A DNA stretch of 64,000 nt from NCBI GenBank assembly GCA_020636325.1, contig JACJYC010000017.1:62001-126000 (forward strand). Direction: 5' to 3'. The DNA comes from Lewinellaceae bacterium (GTDB taxonomy: Bacteria > Bacteroidota > Bacteroidia > Chitinophagales > Saprospiraceae). A program made the translations under genes and the position numbers. Below, in pieces: positions 50,277-58,748 of the stretch (positions within the stretch are counted from its first letter, which is position 1; each line of letters begins with the position of its first letter). Under the pieces are notes generated by a model. It made no database searches, was not told the origin of the DNA, and worked only from the letters and a program-made list of their open reading frames with translations.

Positions 50277-50975
50277 TTAAAAAGAAAGCGGCTTACCGTT
50301 GTAAGTCCAATTAAAAGGCTTAGCCATCGTCCGGTTAAAATAGTCGATAAACCGGAGAATTTGTTCTTTGAGGTCTTGTGTTGAAGAAAAATTGCCTCTG
50401 CGCAGCAATCGCCTGGAAAGAATGCTGAACCAGATTTCTATTTGGTTGAGCCATGAGCAGTGCTTTGGGGTGTAAATAAAATAAACCGGGTGCTGGTCGT
50501 CGGCTAGAAAGGCAGTCCTGGTTTCCTTATTTTGGAGGATACCGGATTTGCCTTTTTGGCCTAAATCAATTTGGGGATCAACCAAACTTGCCACCCATTT
50601 GACCAGGGATGCAGATTGATGGGTATTGAGTTGATCGCAGACAAAAGCCCATTTTTTTACATTGGAGTCCGACTCAACCGTTTGGCGGATATGTGCCAGG
50701 AAATCTTCTTCGGTACGCGTCGGCTCAATGGTGGGACTAATAATTCCTCCGTTGACAACATCCCAGTTGGCTGTCAGACATTGAGTTCCGTGCCGGGTGT
50801 ATTCAAACTCCTGACACCGTTTTTTTCCCTGTTGCAGGGGCAAATCCGGTGCAATTCGCTCCAGGGCCTGAATGCCCGTTTTCTCATCTACGCTCAGGGT
50901 TTTTATTCCGGCATCCGCCCACTTTTGGGGAGCTGCCAGATAAGCCTCACAGATTCGGGTGCAACCTTGTGCCAA
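50277..50975 (-). CDS. IS630 transposase, catalytic part
   Basis: 232 residues carrying the DDE triad of IS630/Tc1-type transposases: IKTLSVDEKTG (first Asp), WAFVCDQLNTHQSAS (second Asp) and SWLNQIEIWFSILSRR (Glu). Coding continues, in a shifted frame, from the upstream DNA-binding ORF at 51016. In-frame Met at the start is only the first Met of that frame; translation probably begins in the upstream ORF. Confidence 0.88.
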   Translation of the reverse strand: MAQGCTRICEAYLAAPQKWADAGIKTLSVDEKTGIQALERIAPDLPLQQGKKRCQEFEYTRHGTQCLTANWDVVNGGIISPTIEPTRTEEDFLAHIRQTVESDSNVKKWAFVCDQLNTHQSASLVKWVASLVDPQIDLGQKGKSGILQNKETRTAFLADDQHPVYFIYTPKHCSWLNQIEIWFSILSRRLLRRGNFSSTQDLKEQILRFIDYFNRTMAKPFNWTYNGKPLSF

Positions 50976-51015
50976 TTCTTCGGGCGTGCACTTGGGATTG
51001 AGCCAACCTCTGGTT

Positions 51016-51537
51016 TTATGGGGTTTGATTTCGCTTTCCTTTTAAAAAAAGCCGAACCTGGTTCGAGCTGATGCTTTTGACGATTCCCCGTTTAATCGCC
51101 TCATCTGCTATTTCTTTTGACGTCCATTCGCTTATCGGACGTTCGCTCTGGGCTGGATCTTCCAGCGAAATGGCTACAATTTGACAATATTGTTCCGCAC
51201 TGAAGGTATAAGATCGACCGCTTCTGTGGCCATCCGCCAGGCATTCCTTTATTTTTTGGGTCATCCGATGCCGCAAATGGCCATCATCCGGACCGGATTC
51301 CAAGGCCGCAAAAGCCGATTCAAAACTCAACCACCGTTTTCTCCACCGTTGAACCCGGTCATACTGGACTCCCAAATTCTGCGACACTTGCGTGTTGGCC
51401 AGCCCCTTGCTGATCTCCAATATGATCTGACTTCGACCAGCTTCCGACACACTGGATTTTCGTTGGCCCTGGAGCTGTTCCAATATCGATCTTTGCAACT
51501 CGCTGACTTGTATTTTCAAACTCTTCGGCGTTGGCAT
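51016..51537 (-). CDS. IS630 transposase, DNA-binding part
   Basis: 173 residues with helix-turn-helix domains (GLANTQVSQNLGVQYDRVQRW, SWTS-like segment ISEWTSKEIADEAIKRG) of IS630 transposases. It ends NQVRLFLKGKRNQTP. A run CTTTTTTTAAAAGG (about 51041-51054 on the minus strand) precedes the stop; a +1 (or -2) shift there joins the catalytic frame, since KESEIKPHKTRGW then leads into KCTPEELAQGCTR. This suggests programmed frameshifting. Confidence 0.82.
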   Translation of the reverse strand: MPTPKSLKIQVSELQRSILEQLQGQRKSSVSEAGRSQIILEISKGLANTQVSQNLGVQYDRVQRWRKRWLSFESAFAALESGPDDGHLRHRMTQKIKECLADGHRSGRSYTFSAEQYCQIVAISLEDPAQSERPISEWTSKEIADEAIKRGIVKSISSNQVRLFLKGKRNQTP

Positions 51538-51912
51538 CCCTTTTTTCTGCGCAAGATACTAAACTTAAGCGTTAATTGAATTCCGTGCCACTAGAGTATC
51601 ATGGAAATCAGTTGCCTGGTATATTCTAACACTGTCCGGTAAATAAAACCCGAGCTCTGAATAAATATAATCGAATATCTGATCCATAATGTCAATGTTG
51701 CTATGTATGGAGTCTGCGTGAATGGCCACATAATTTACCGCACCGTTGTGGATTTGACCCGCGGTATCAGGATCATATGTTCGGAAGTCCAATTTGTCAT
51801 TGTTTTGCCCAGGTTGCAATTCATCATAAGAATTATTACATGAAACCAGGAAAACAGCGGCAAGAAGCAGTAAGAAAATTGGGAATTGAAGTTGGAAATT
51901 GAAATTTTTCAT

Positions 51913-52170
51913 AACTATTTAATTTAAAGTAAAGGGAAAATATAGTTCGATAAATATTTCAAACAATCTAAAAGAATAGCTTTTGATTTGATGCTTAAAT
52001 CAATCATTGATCAGAATGCAGTTGTAATGACTGTTTACCGATTTATTAATTAATGATCAGTATCGATAGGTTCAATACATTTGGATTTTTTAACTTAAAT
52101 CACAGTTAATTTTCGAATAACTCTCTGCCCACCGCAAGCTAGGGCAATCAATTATATCCCTAGTGGCCAG
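51913..52170. other. AT-rich gap between the interrupted lipoprotein gene and a gene remnant
   Basis: No ORF. A CTAGTGGCC sequence at 52160 resembles the IS630 end. Confidence 0.4.
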
Positions 52171-52421
52171 TTATGTAACATCCACTTCCAGCGTTTCCAC
52201 CTTGGCTGATTTAGAGATGTTTTGAGCGAACCATCCCTTTTCTGCTATATCATATATACTGATCTCTGAAGGTTTCACTTGCAATATAGAGGAATTAAAA
52301 TTGCGTGTCAATAGATAAATTGTTAATGTTCGAAAAATTGGCGGTAATAAATATGTAAGGATAAGGGCCTAAAAAATCTGGCAACCCGAAGAGGTCATTA
52401 TTTTTGAAGCGACGAAACTTT
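52171..52421 (-). pseudogene. 3' remnant of a gene cut by the IS1634-like element
   Basis: One minus-strand frame ends at the TAA at 52171-52173 and encodes FNSSILQVKPSEISIYDIAE and GWFAQNISKSAKVETLEVDVT; a neighbouring frame carries LFGLPDFLGPYPYIFITANFS. Together they look like the C-terminal end of a small beta-rich protein with a frameshift, truncated by the left end of the IS at 52422. No family is recognised. Confidence 0.4.
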
Positions 52422-52487
52422 AAACGCATCTTCCGCACCCAAAAATAGAAAAGTCGGGAATTAACTGAAAAAGAGTAAACTTGTGAA

Positions 52488-53483
52488 ATGGACACACAAG
52501 CCTACTCAAGTAAAACGTTGGATCATTTAGGCCTGGTAGCGGGTATGTGCCGGGAAATCGGGATCAGTGAAATAATCGACACCTATTGTGGGTCGGATAG
52601 CACCGAACAGATTGTCAGTACCGGCAAAGCGCTGGAGGCGATGATCCTCAACGGGTTGGGTTTTGTCAACAAGCGGCTGTACCTGATCCCACATTTTTTT
52701 CAGGACAAACCGCTGGAATTACTCCTGGGAGCGGGTTATGAAGCCGAACATTTCAATGACGATCGATTGGGTCGTGCATTGGATGAACTCTATGAAACCG
52801 GAGTAACGACGCTGTTCACCCATTTAAGTCGCCGGACTTTTCAGGTACTGGGGTATCAGCCGCAGAAAGGGCATTTGGATACGACTACGATGAGTGTTCA
52901 TGGCCGGTATAACAGCCAGGAGGCAGAGACGACTGAACTTCATATCACCCAGGGGTACAGCAAAGACAATCGCCCCGATCTGCCCCAGGTGACCTTGCAA
53001 TTGATCTGCGAGCATTTGAGCGGGATCCCGATGCACATGGAAACGCTGAACGGCAACAGCAGTGATAGCGAATCTTTTCGACGGACAGTACAAGATTTTG
53101 GTAATCAACTGTATAGCGAAAATGGGTTGCGAACCATTGTGGCAGATAGCAAGCTGTACAGTAAAGACACCCTGCAAGTGCTCCAGGCCAGCCGCCTGAA
53201 CTGGATTAGCCGGGTACCAGGGACATTGGATGCGGTAAAAGAGTTGCTGGATAAGGTAAAACCTGGGGATTTGAAGGAACTAACAGTGGAAGGTTACAGC
53301 AGTGCCTGTTACACCATCAAGTACGGAGGAGTCGATCAACATTGGGTCGTATATCGGTCGCTCAGTGCTGAAGAACGGGAAACGCAAACCTTGAAAAGAC
53401 AACTGGACAAAGAAGCCGAACAAGCCCGAAAGAGCCTGGCCAAATTACAGCGCCAATCTTTTCATTGCAAGGAAGATGATTGA
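52488..53483 (+). CDS. IS1634-like transposase, N-terminal part
   Basis: 331 residues. DUF4277-like N-terminus (HLGLVAGMCREIGISEIIDT, TGKALEAMILNGLGFVNKRLY) and DDE residues in LDTTTMSVHG and TIVADSKLYSKDT. It ends with a stop at RQSFHCKEDD, where intact relatives continue; the remainder is in another frame at 53476. A frameshift, perhaps with a small deletion, has inactivated the gene unless programmed shifting occurs. Confidence 0.85.
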   Translation: MDTQAYSSKTLDHLGLVAGMCREIGISEIIDTYCGSDSTEQIVSTGKALEAMILNGLGFVNKRLYLIPHFFQDKPLELLLGAGYEAEHFNDDRLGRALDELYETGVTTLFTHLSRRTFQVLGYQPQKGHLDTTTMSVHGRYNSQEAETTELHITQGYSKDNRPDLPQVTLQLICEHLSGIPMHMETLNGNSSDSESFRRTVQDFGNQLYSENGLRTIVADSKLYSKDTLQVLQASRLNWISRVPGTLDAVKELLDKVKPGDLKELTVEGYSSACYTIKYGGVDQHWVVYRSLSAEERETQTLKRQLDKEAEQARKSLAKLQRQSFHCKEDD

Positions 53484-53979
53484 ATACAAAATCGAAGCCC
53501 AACTTGAGCTGGATCAGGCCGAATGGGACAAACAGATTTTTCAACGCAGTCTGTTTATCCTGGGAACCAATCAGGTCATTGATTACTGGGAAGACCAGGA
53601 GGAATTACTGCAAGCCTATAAAGAACAGCACAGTGTAGAAAGAGGCTTCCGGTTTATAAAAGATCCGAATATTGTAGCCTCTTCCTTTTTCGTAAAGAAA
53701 CCGGAAAGAGTAGCTGCTTTATTATTTGTCATGACCACCTGTTTGCTGGTTTACTCGGCATTGGAATATCGTATCCGCCAATCCCTGAAAAAAGAGAATA
53801 AAACCGTACCCGATCAGAAAGGAAAACCGACACAAAGTCCGACAGCCCGTTGGGTCTTCCAGATTTTTGTGGGTATCCACGTACTGAAACTACCGGATGG
53901 AAAGCAGATTGTGCTGAATCTCAAGGAAGAACATCGAAATATCCTGCAGCTGCTTTCCTATTGGAATTTTTATTCCTGA
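53476..53979 (+). CDS. IS1634-like transposase, C-terminal part
   Basis: 167 residues in the +1 frame. The Glu of the DDE triad is in AYKEQHSVERGFRFIKDP, and the C-terminus (AALLFVMTTCLLVYSALEYRI) is typical of IS1634 transposases. Total of both parts is about 496 residues, slightly shorter than usual for the family (~550), so a short internal deletion near 53475 is likely. Confidence 0.82.
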   Translation: MIEYKIEAQLELDQAEWDKQIFQRSLFILGTNQVIDYWEDQEELLQAYKEQHSVERGFRFIKDPNIVASSFFVKKPERVAALLFVMTTCLLVYSALEYRIRQSLKKENKTVPDQKGKPTQSPTARWVFQIFVGIHVLKLPDGKQIVLNLKEEHRNILQLLSYWNFYS

Positions 53980-54082
53980 TTTTTTGAATTTGGGGTGCGG
54001 AAGATGCGTTTCAACAAAACAGGATCAATCAGGTTTACATCGCCATGAGGGGGGAAGAGACAATAGACAGCCTTGTGCTCCG

Positions 54083-55243
54083 CTACAAGAATTTAAGCCA
54101 CCGATTCTCCGGATGCGCCGCCTTATATCCCGCATACCACCTGCAGATGAAATATAAGATCGCCACATCCACCGCATAGACCAGGTAGAGCAACCCCAGA
54201 TTCCACCGGAATGCTTCCGGAATGGAAGTATAGGGTGCATAGGTGAACCAGTCGTGGTGCATGCCGCCGTCTTTGATCAGCTGTACCGCTAGGGCGCTGA
54301 TATGGATCAAAGGGATATGCAGCAGATAGTAGAAAAAAGGCACCCGGCCGATGGTTTTCAATGCGGTTGCCAACCAGCCTTTCATCCGGTCAGCATAGGG
54401 GATGAGCGCGATCAACGGACCCAGGGTCATCAGCAGGAACAACTGGGAAGCGGGGTATTTGTTCTGGTTCAGCAGCCTGAACAGGAAGGGCGGCGCTTCC
54501 GGTGGAGCAGGGTTCGTCAGGGTGCGTATGGTTCCGGCGACGAGGAACAGCACAATCGCCCCGAGACCGATGCGCAGGCAGATCCTTCGCCGTCTTTCCG
54601 CATCCAGTTGCAGCACCAAGCCGAAGCCGTAACCCGCAGCCATTACCCCGATCCAGGGTACCAGTACGTACAACACCGAAACGCTGCCGAACGTCTCCAA
54701 CCCCGCCGGATAAACAAATTCCCAGATCTTCCCGAATGCCGCACGGCCGGATTCAGGGACCATGAGCGGCACGTAGCTGAAGAGCTGCTGCAAAAAAATG
54801 ATCCCCAGCCCGATCCAGCCGACGATTTGGGGTTTCAGCCGCACAAAGGCTGCCAGCAAGACCATACACCAGCCCAGCATCCAGATCACGCCGGCCAGGA
54901 AGAACTCCGAGAAATTGACATGGAAAGCCCATAAAAACCGGATGACCGTAATCTCAAGCACGACCAGGAAAATACCCCGGGTAACCAGAAATCGGGCCAG
55001 TTTTGCCGTATCGCCGATCTTTGCGCCGTATAAAAATGCGCTTGTGCCGGCCAGGAAGGCAAAGCCCGGAGCACAGAAATGGGTGATCCACCGGGTAAAG
55101 AATATGCCGGGGTCGGGCCCACCGGCCGGGATGCCCGAATATACGCGCACATGGTCGATGGCCATCAAGACCATGATGAGGCCGCGGAGAACGTCAACAG
55201 ACTGGATGCGGCCCGTATTAGTGGGTATGGCGGTTGATTTCAT
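54083..55243 (-). CDS. DUF1624 / heparan-alpha-glucosaminide N-acetyltransferase-like membrane protein
   Basis: 386 residues from ATG 55243 (MKSTAIPTNTGRIQSVDVLRGL). The pattern RIQSVDVLRGLIMVLMAIDH is the DUF1624/YeiB family start; about ten membrane helices follow, with HFCAPGFAFLAG and LLHIPLIHI in conserved loops. The eukaryotic relative is the lysosomal heparan-glucosaminide acetyltransferase. A further upstream ORF extension (to 55381) overlaps the divergent SRPBCC gene and is rejected. Role is acyl transfer at the inner membrane, substrate unknown. Confidence 0.88.
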   Translation of the reverse strand: MKSTAIPTNTGRIQSVDVLRGLIMVLMAIDHVRVYSGIPAGGPDPGIFFTRWITHFCAPGFAFLAGTSAFLYGAKIGDTAKLARFLVTRGIFLVVLEITVIRFLWAFHVNFSEFFLAGVIWMLGWCMVLLAAFVRLKPQIVGWIGLGIIFLQQLFSYVPLMVPESGRAAFGKIWEFVYPAGLETFGSVSVLYVLVPWIGVMAAGYGFGLVLQLDAERRRRICLRIGLGAIVLFLVAGTIRTLTNPAPPEAPPFLFRLLNQNKYPASQLFLLMTLGPLIALIPYADRMKGWLATALKTIGRVPFFYYLLHIPLIHISALAVQLIKDGGMHHDWFTYAPYTSIPEAFRWNLGLLYLVYAVDVAILYFICRWYAGYKAAHPENRWLKFL

Positions 55244-55316
55244 AAATCCTTCACGATTAGTCGGATAATTCCTTAAAATTAGGTAAAATTCCTGTTTGTT
55301 TTCAAAATTATCCGCC

Positions 55317-55763
55317 ATGAAAAAAGTAGAAGTCCGCACCCACATTCGCGCTACTCCGGAGAAGGTCATCCGCGCCTTCACCGACCCCCGAATGCTGGCC
55401 GCCTGGTGGGGTGTCGAACGCGCCCTGGTTGAAGAACGCCCGGGAGGCGCCTACACCCTGGCCTGGAGCATTTCGGACAAAGGGTTCGGATACGTGACAA
55501 CCGGGATCGTGGCGGAATACGACCCCGGCCGGATGATCCGCATTGATCGACTCGTCTACCTCAACCCCGAAAGATCCTTTCTCGGGCCGATGAGCCTGAC
55601 CGTGGAAGCCGCATCAGCCGGTGACCTCACTGAAGTATACCTCTGCCAGGACGGCTACCGATCAGGCGGCGATTGGGACTGGTACTATGAAGCCGTCCGA
55701 ACCGCCTGGCCGGCAGTGGTTCAAACGCTAAAAAGTTATTTGGAATCCGGTCAGATCCCATGA
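55317..55763 (+). CDS. SRPBCC (START/AHSA1-like) domain protein
   Basis: 148 residues from ATG 55317 (MKKVEVRTHIRATPEKVIRAF). The domain begins with THIRATPEKVIRAFTDPRMLAAWWG, the usual SRPBCC/AHSA1 pattern, and ends with the long C-terminal helix RTAWPAVVQTLKSYLES. These proteins bind hydrophobic ligands or act as small hydrolases; precise role unknown. It is divergent from the DUF1624 gene. Confidence 0.85.
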   Translation: MKKVEVRTHIRATPEKVIRAFTDPRMLAAWWGVERALVEERPGGAYTLAWSISDKGFGYVTTGIVAEYDPGRMIRIDRLVYLNPERSFLGPMSLTVEAASAGDLTEVYLCQDGYRSGGDWDWYYEAVRTAWPAVVQTLKSYLESGQIP

Positions 55764-55769
55764 CCAACC

Positions 55770-55807
55770 ACAATCAATTCCTCAGTTCCTCAATTCCTCG
55801 ATTCCTC
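55770..55807. repeat. Dispersed AATTCCTCAGTTCCTC repeat between convergent genes
   Basis: Four copies of TTCCTCA/TTCCTCG, the same words as in the 371-1859 array. On the minus strand they encode the last residues of the symporter (RNRGIEELRN) and its stop codon. Confidence 0.88.
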
Positions 55808-57270
55808 CAACCCCACCCCACCCCAAAGATCACCGCCGTACCCAGCACGATCGTCAGGTAGCTGTGGAACGGACTGGCCGCCCATTGCCAATTTCCATCG
55901 GCAAAAATCAGCGGCGACAGGCTCAGCCAGCAGATCAGCACAATACCGGCCGCTACACCCGCTACAGCGCCGCGTCGCCCGACCTTCCGGGCAAAAGCAG
56001 CCAGCAGGAACAACCCCAGCATGCCGCCGCTGAAGATGGAAGCCAGCGTCCACCACGCGTCCAGCGCGCTTTTCACATTGATCATGGCCAGCCCCACCAA
56101 CATGCCCGCAACCCCGACGCCGGCGGATGCACCGTACAGGATCCGCATGGCTTGCTGTTCGGATAAGGGTGTTTTCCGGAATCGCTGGAAATAATCGGTC
56201 AGCAATACCGTGGCCGAACTGTTGACGCTGGTAGACACCGTACTCATCCCCGCCGCAAAAATGGAAGCGATCATCAACCCGGTCAGTCCCTGCGGCAGCC
56301 GATGGACGATGAAATATGGGAATACCAGATCGCTTTGGTCGCCTGTGGCCATAGCGGCCGGCAGTTCATCAGAATGGACGGTGTAAAAGGCGAAGAGCGC
56401 TGTGCCGATGAGCAAAAACAGCAGCGAAACAGGTACATAAAGCATACCGCCCCAGAATGCCGACCGTTTGGCGGCCTGGTCCGAACCGGCTGTCTTGTAC
56501 CGCTGCACGTAGTTCTGGTCGATCCCGTAATTCTGCAGATTGATGAAAAGGCCGTATGCCAAAACCACCCAGAAAGTTGGTTCGGACAGGCTCGCGCCGA
56601 AACTGCCCAGGCTGAATTTGTCGTATTCGGCGGCAATTTCGAATGTTTGCGCGGGGCCTTCGGGCATGGAAAACAATAAATAGCCCAGGCAGATCAAGGC
56701 GCCCGAGATCAGCACGATCCCCTGGACGGCGTCCGTCCAGATAACGGCCTGGATGCCGCCCAGAACGGAATAGATCGTGACCGCCAGCGCCGTCACCGCG
56801 ATCACTGCGCCGATCGGCCATCCCAGCAGCGCATGGACGGGCAGCGCCAGCAAATAAAGGATCGTACCCACCCGCATCACCTGAGTGAGCAGGTAACAGG
56901 CGGACGCGTATACCCGGGCCCAGGGCCCGAACCGGGTCTCCAGGTAAGCATAGGCCGAAGGGCTGTTGAGCCGCCGGTAAAGCGGCACAAAAACGCGAAC
57001 GGCAACTATGGCTGCCAGCGGAATGGACAGGCTGAACACAAATGCATTCCAGTTGGATTGGTAGGCCTTGCCCGGCAGCGCCAGAAAACTGATGCTGCTC
57101 ACATAGGTGGCAAATATGGACATGCCGACCACCCATGCCGGGAATCGGCCGCCCCCCAGCGTAAAGGTGTCCGGGGAGGCGCTCTTCCGGTAAAACGAGC
57201 TGCCGAACAGCAGAATGCCGGCCATGTAGATGCCGAATACGACCAGGTCCGTCAGGGGCAGGGTATGCAT
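55774..57270 (-). CDS. Sodium:solute symporter (SSS family)
   Basis: 498 residues, about 13 membrane helices. SSS features: GGGRFPAWVVGMSIFATYVSS (TM1-2), RFGPWARVYASACYLLTQ, GGIQAVIWTDAVQGIVL (SSS signature), IASIFAAGMSTVSTSVNSSATV with Na+ site Ser residues. Substrates of this family include sialic acid, sugars, pantothenate and myo-inositol; no substrate can be chosen. The C-terminal ten residues are encoded by a TTCCTCAA repeat, and the stop codon is in it. Confidence 0.92.
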   Translation of the reverse strand: MHTLPLTDLVVFGIYMAGILLFGSSFYRKSASPDTFTLGGGRFPAWVVGMSIFATYVSSISFLALPGKAYQSNWNAFVFSLSIPLAAIVAVRVFVPLYRRLNSPSAYAYLETRFGPWARVYASACYLLTQVMRVGTILYLLALPVHALLGWPIGAVIAVTALAVTIYSVLGGIQAVIWTDAVQGIVLISGALICLGYLLFSMPEGPAQTFEIAAEYDKFSLGSFGASLSEPTFWVVLAYGLFINLQNYGIDQNYVQRYKTAGSDQAAKRSAFWGGMLYVPVSLLFLLIGTALFAFYTVHSDELPAAMATGDQSDLVFPYFIVHRLPQGLTGLMIASIFAAGMSTVSTSVNSSATVLLTDYFQRFRKTPLSEQQAMRILYGASAGVGVAGMLVGLAMINVKSALDAWWTLASIFSGGMLGLFLLAAFARKVGRRGAVAGVAAGIVLICWLSLSPLIFADGNWQWAASPFHSYLTIVLGTAVIFGVGWGWRNRGIEELRN

Positions 57271-57522
57271 AGGTTAGTGATTTTGGCAGTCGGCTCTTTG
57301 AGGACCCGGAACGGGATACCGCCAAAGATATCGTTTTTCAGCGTTTATCCGGCTTCCTGGATTTATTCCAGCGTTTCCGAACAAATCGCGCTTGTTCGTG
57401 TTACAACCTTAAACGGCCGCAGGCGATTATGCCACTTTCCAGCGACCGTTCCATCCTCTTTTGCCGCTTTGGGTTGTCTGCATGAAAGCTTTTGAAATCA
57501 AGGGCCAAACCCTTAAATTTAT
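57271..57522. other. Gap between the symporter and the OmpA gene
   Basis: No ORF. No hairpin or repeat that I can support. Confidence 0.4.
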
Positions 57523-57530
57523 TATCTTTG
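57523..57530 (+). promoter_or_regulatory. -7 promoter element (TATCTTTG)
   Basis: TATCTTTG fits TAnnTTTG and lies 70 bp before the ATG of the OmpA lipoprotein gene. A TTTG at 57491 is too far (28 bp) to be a good -33 box. Confidence 0.55.
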
Positions 57531-57599
57531 GGCCAGTATGCCGGCAAGAACCCTATCGCCGTGCAGTTTGGCTACTCATAATCTTAAAAATCGTAATTT

Positions 57600-58523
57600 A
57601 TGAACACAACTGCAAGATTCATTTTCATCCTATGCCTCGGCCTTACCATGGCCTCCTGTGTCAGCAAAAAGCAGTATGAAGCCCTTAAACTGGAATTGGA
57701 CACCGCCAATAAAGACCTGGGCAAATGCGGCGAAAGCCTCCATGACTACATGAACCAACTCCGCACCTGCAACTCCGAAATTGACCGGCTCAAAGGGGAA
57801 CTCCGCAATGCCCAAAATGCCGAAAAACTTCGCATGGAACAGATCGCGGACCTCAGGTCGCAACTCGATGACGTCAAATCTCAACGGGACAAACAACTCA
57901 GCCAGGTCGGCGACCTGACCGTTTTGTCGCAAAGCGCCAGCGACAACATCAAGGAAACCTTGTCGCAACTGGAGAAAAAGGATAAATACATCCACCTCCT
58001 GCAAGCGGCCAAGTCGAAAGCCGATTCCATCAACCTCGCGCTTGCCGTCAACCTGAAAAGTGTCCTCAAACAGGGCATAGAAGATGAGGATGTGGAAGTC
58101 AAAGTGGACAAGACCGTGGTGTTTGTCAACCTCTCCGACAAGATGCTGTTCCAAAGCGGCAGCTCTACGATCACCTCCAGAGCCAATGAAGTGCTGGGCA
58201 AGATCGCCGATATCGTCAAATCCAGGCCCGACCTGGAAGTGATGGTGGAAGGCTATACGGACAATGTGCCCATCAAGAACGCCTGCATCGACGACAACTG
58301 GGACCTGAGCGTCAAACGGGCAACCTCCGTGGTCCGGGTCCTGCAGAAAACCCACAATATCGATCCCAACCGCCTGATCGCTGCCGGTCGCGGGGAATAC
58401 AATACCCTGGCCAGCAACGCAACGGCCGAAGGCCGCGCTACCAACCGGCGTACCCGGATCATCATCCTGCCGAAACTGGATCAGTTCTACGACCTGTTGA
58501 ACCCGAACAATGTGCCGAAATAG
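57600..58523 (+). CDS. OmpA-family lipoprotein with coiled coil
   Basis: 307 residues. Signal peptide with lipobox (LTMASC, Cys near residue 20), then a long coiled coil (residues ~25-150, LRTCNSEIDRLKGELRNAQN) and a C-terminal OmpA domain: DLEVMVEGYTDNVPIKN, WDLSVKRATSVVRVLQ and NRRTRIIILPKLDQ. The conserved Asp and Arg that bind meso-DAP of peptidoglycan are in GYTDN and RATS. It links outer membrane and cell wall. The gene is followed by a GGACGGTTGACGGTGGACGGT tract and a strong terminator. Confidence 0.92.
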   Translation: MNTTARFIFILCLGLTMASCVSKKQYEALKLELDTANKDLGKCGESLHDYMNQLRTCNSEIDRLKGELRNAQNAEKLRMEQIADLRSQLDDVKSQRDKQLSQVGDLTVLSQSASDNIKETLSQLEKKDKYIHLLQAAKSKADSINLALAVNLKSVLKQGIEDEDVEVKVDKTVVFVNLSDKMLFQSGSSTITSRANEVLGKIADIVKSRPDLEVMVEGYTDNVPIKNACIDDNWDLSVKRATSVVRVLQKTHNIDPNRLIAAGRGEYNTLASNATAEGRATNRRTRIIILPKLDQFYDLLNPNNVPK

Positions 58524-58580
58524 GACGGTTGACGGTGGACGGTGCCCGACTTCGCACGAGGCTACTTCGGACGGAGACGG
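58524..58580. repeat. GGACGGTTGACGGT tract after the OmpA stop codon
   Basis: Three imperfect copies of GGTGGACGGT-type words start 2 bp after the stop codon. A further palindromic CGGACGGAGACGG follows. Confidence 0.6.
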
Positions 58581-58651
58581 ACACAGGTTAGCTGTTAAAT
58601 CCGCCAATTCACCAACCGCCGGTTGTCTGTTGTACGTCTATAAATAAAATG

Positions 58652-58690
58652 AAGGGAGGAACCCAAAAAATGATCCGGTTCCTCCCTTTC
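58652..58690 (+). terminator. Intrinsic terminator after the OmpA gene
   Basis: AAGGGAGGAACC (58652-58663) pairs perfectly with GGTTCCTCCCTT (58677-58688), followed by TC. The tail is short but the 12 bp stem is perfect. Confidence 0.75.
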
Positions 58691-58748
58691 AATTGGAGGT
58701 GCAAATTATCTGAATCGCCGGCGCGGAAACCGGCACAATCTCGTTCAC

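Larger units (their letters stand above)
50246..51591 (-). mobile_element. IS630 family insertion sequence
   Basis: 1346 bp, flanked by TA at 50244-50245 and 51592-51593 (the IS630 target duplication). Terminal inverted repeats: GTGGCGCGAAAT (left) and GTGGCACGGAAT (right, read inward). It contains two minus-strand transposase frames separated by a T7A4 slippery run. Remnant ends of the same element appear at 47728 and possibly 52160. Confidence 0.9.
49782..51912 (-). pseudogene. Lipoprotein gene interrupted by an IS630 element
   Basis: The 5' part (51912 to 51592) encodes MKNFNFQLQFPIFLLLLAAV with lipobox FLVSC and continues to TDFHDTL. The 3' part (50243 to 49782) resumes at AQYLSIADYIDQHE and ends at the stop at 49782. 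Removing the element and one copy of the TA target restores a single frame of 260 residues (107 + 153 codons and stop). The product is a secreted lipoprotein of unknown family, rich in Tyr and Asp. The insertion is therefore recent. Confidence 0.85.
52422..54010 (+). mobile_element. IS1634-like (IS4 superfamily) element, probably inactive
   Basis: Perfect 19 bp terminal inverted repeats, AAACGCATCTTCCGCACCC, at 52422-52440 and 53992-54010 (complement). The interior holds a DDE transposase split into two frames. No target-site duplication is evident. A 14 bp part of the end, GGGTGCGGAAGATG, also occurs at 48146 beside the integrase remnant. Confidence 0.82.
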
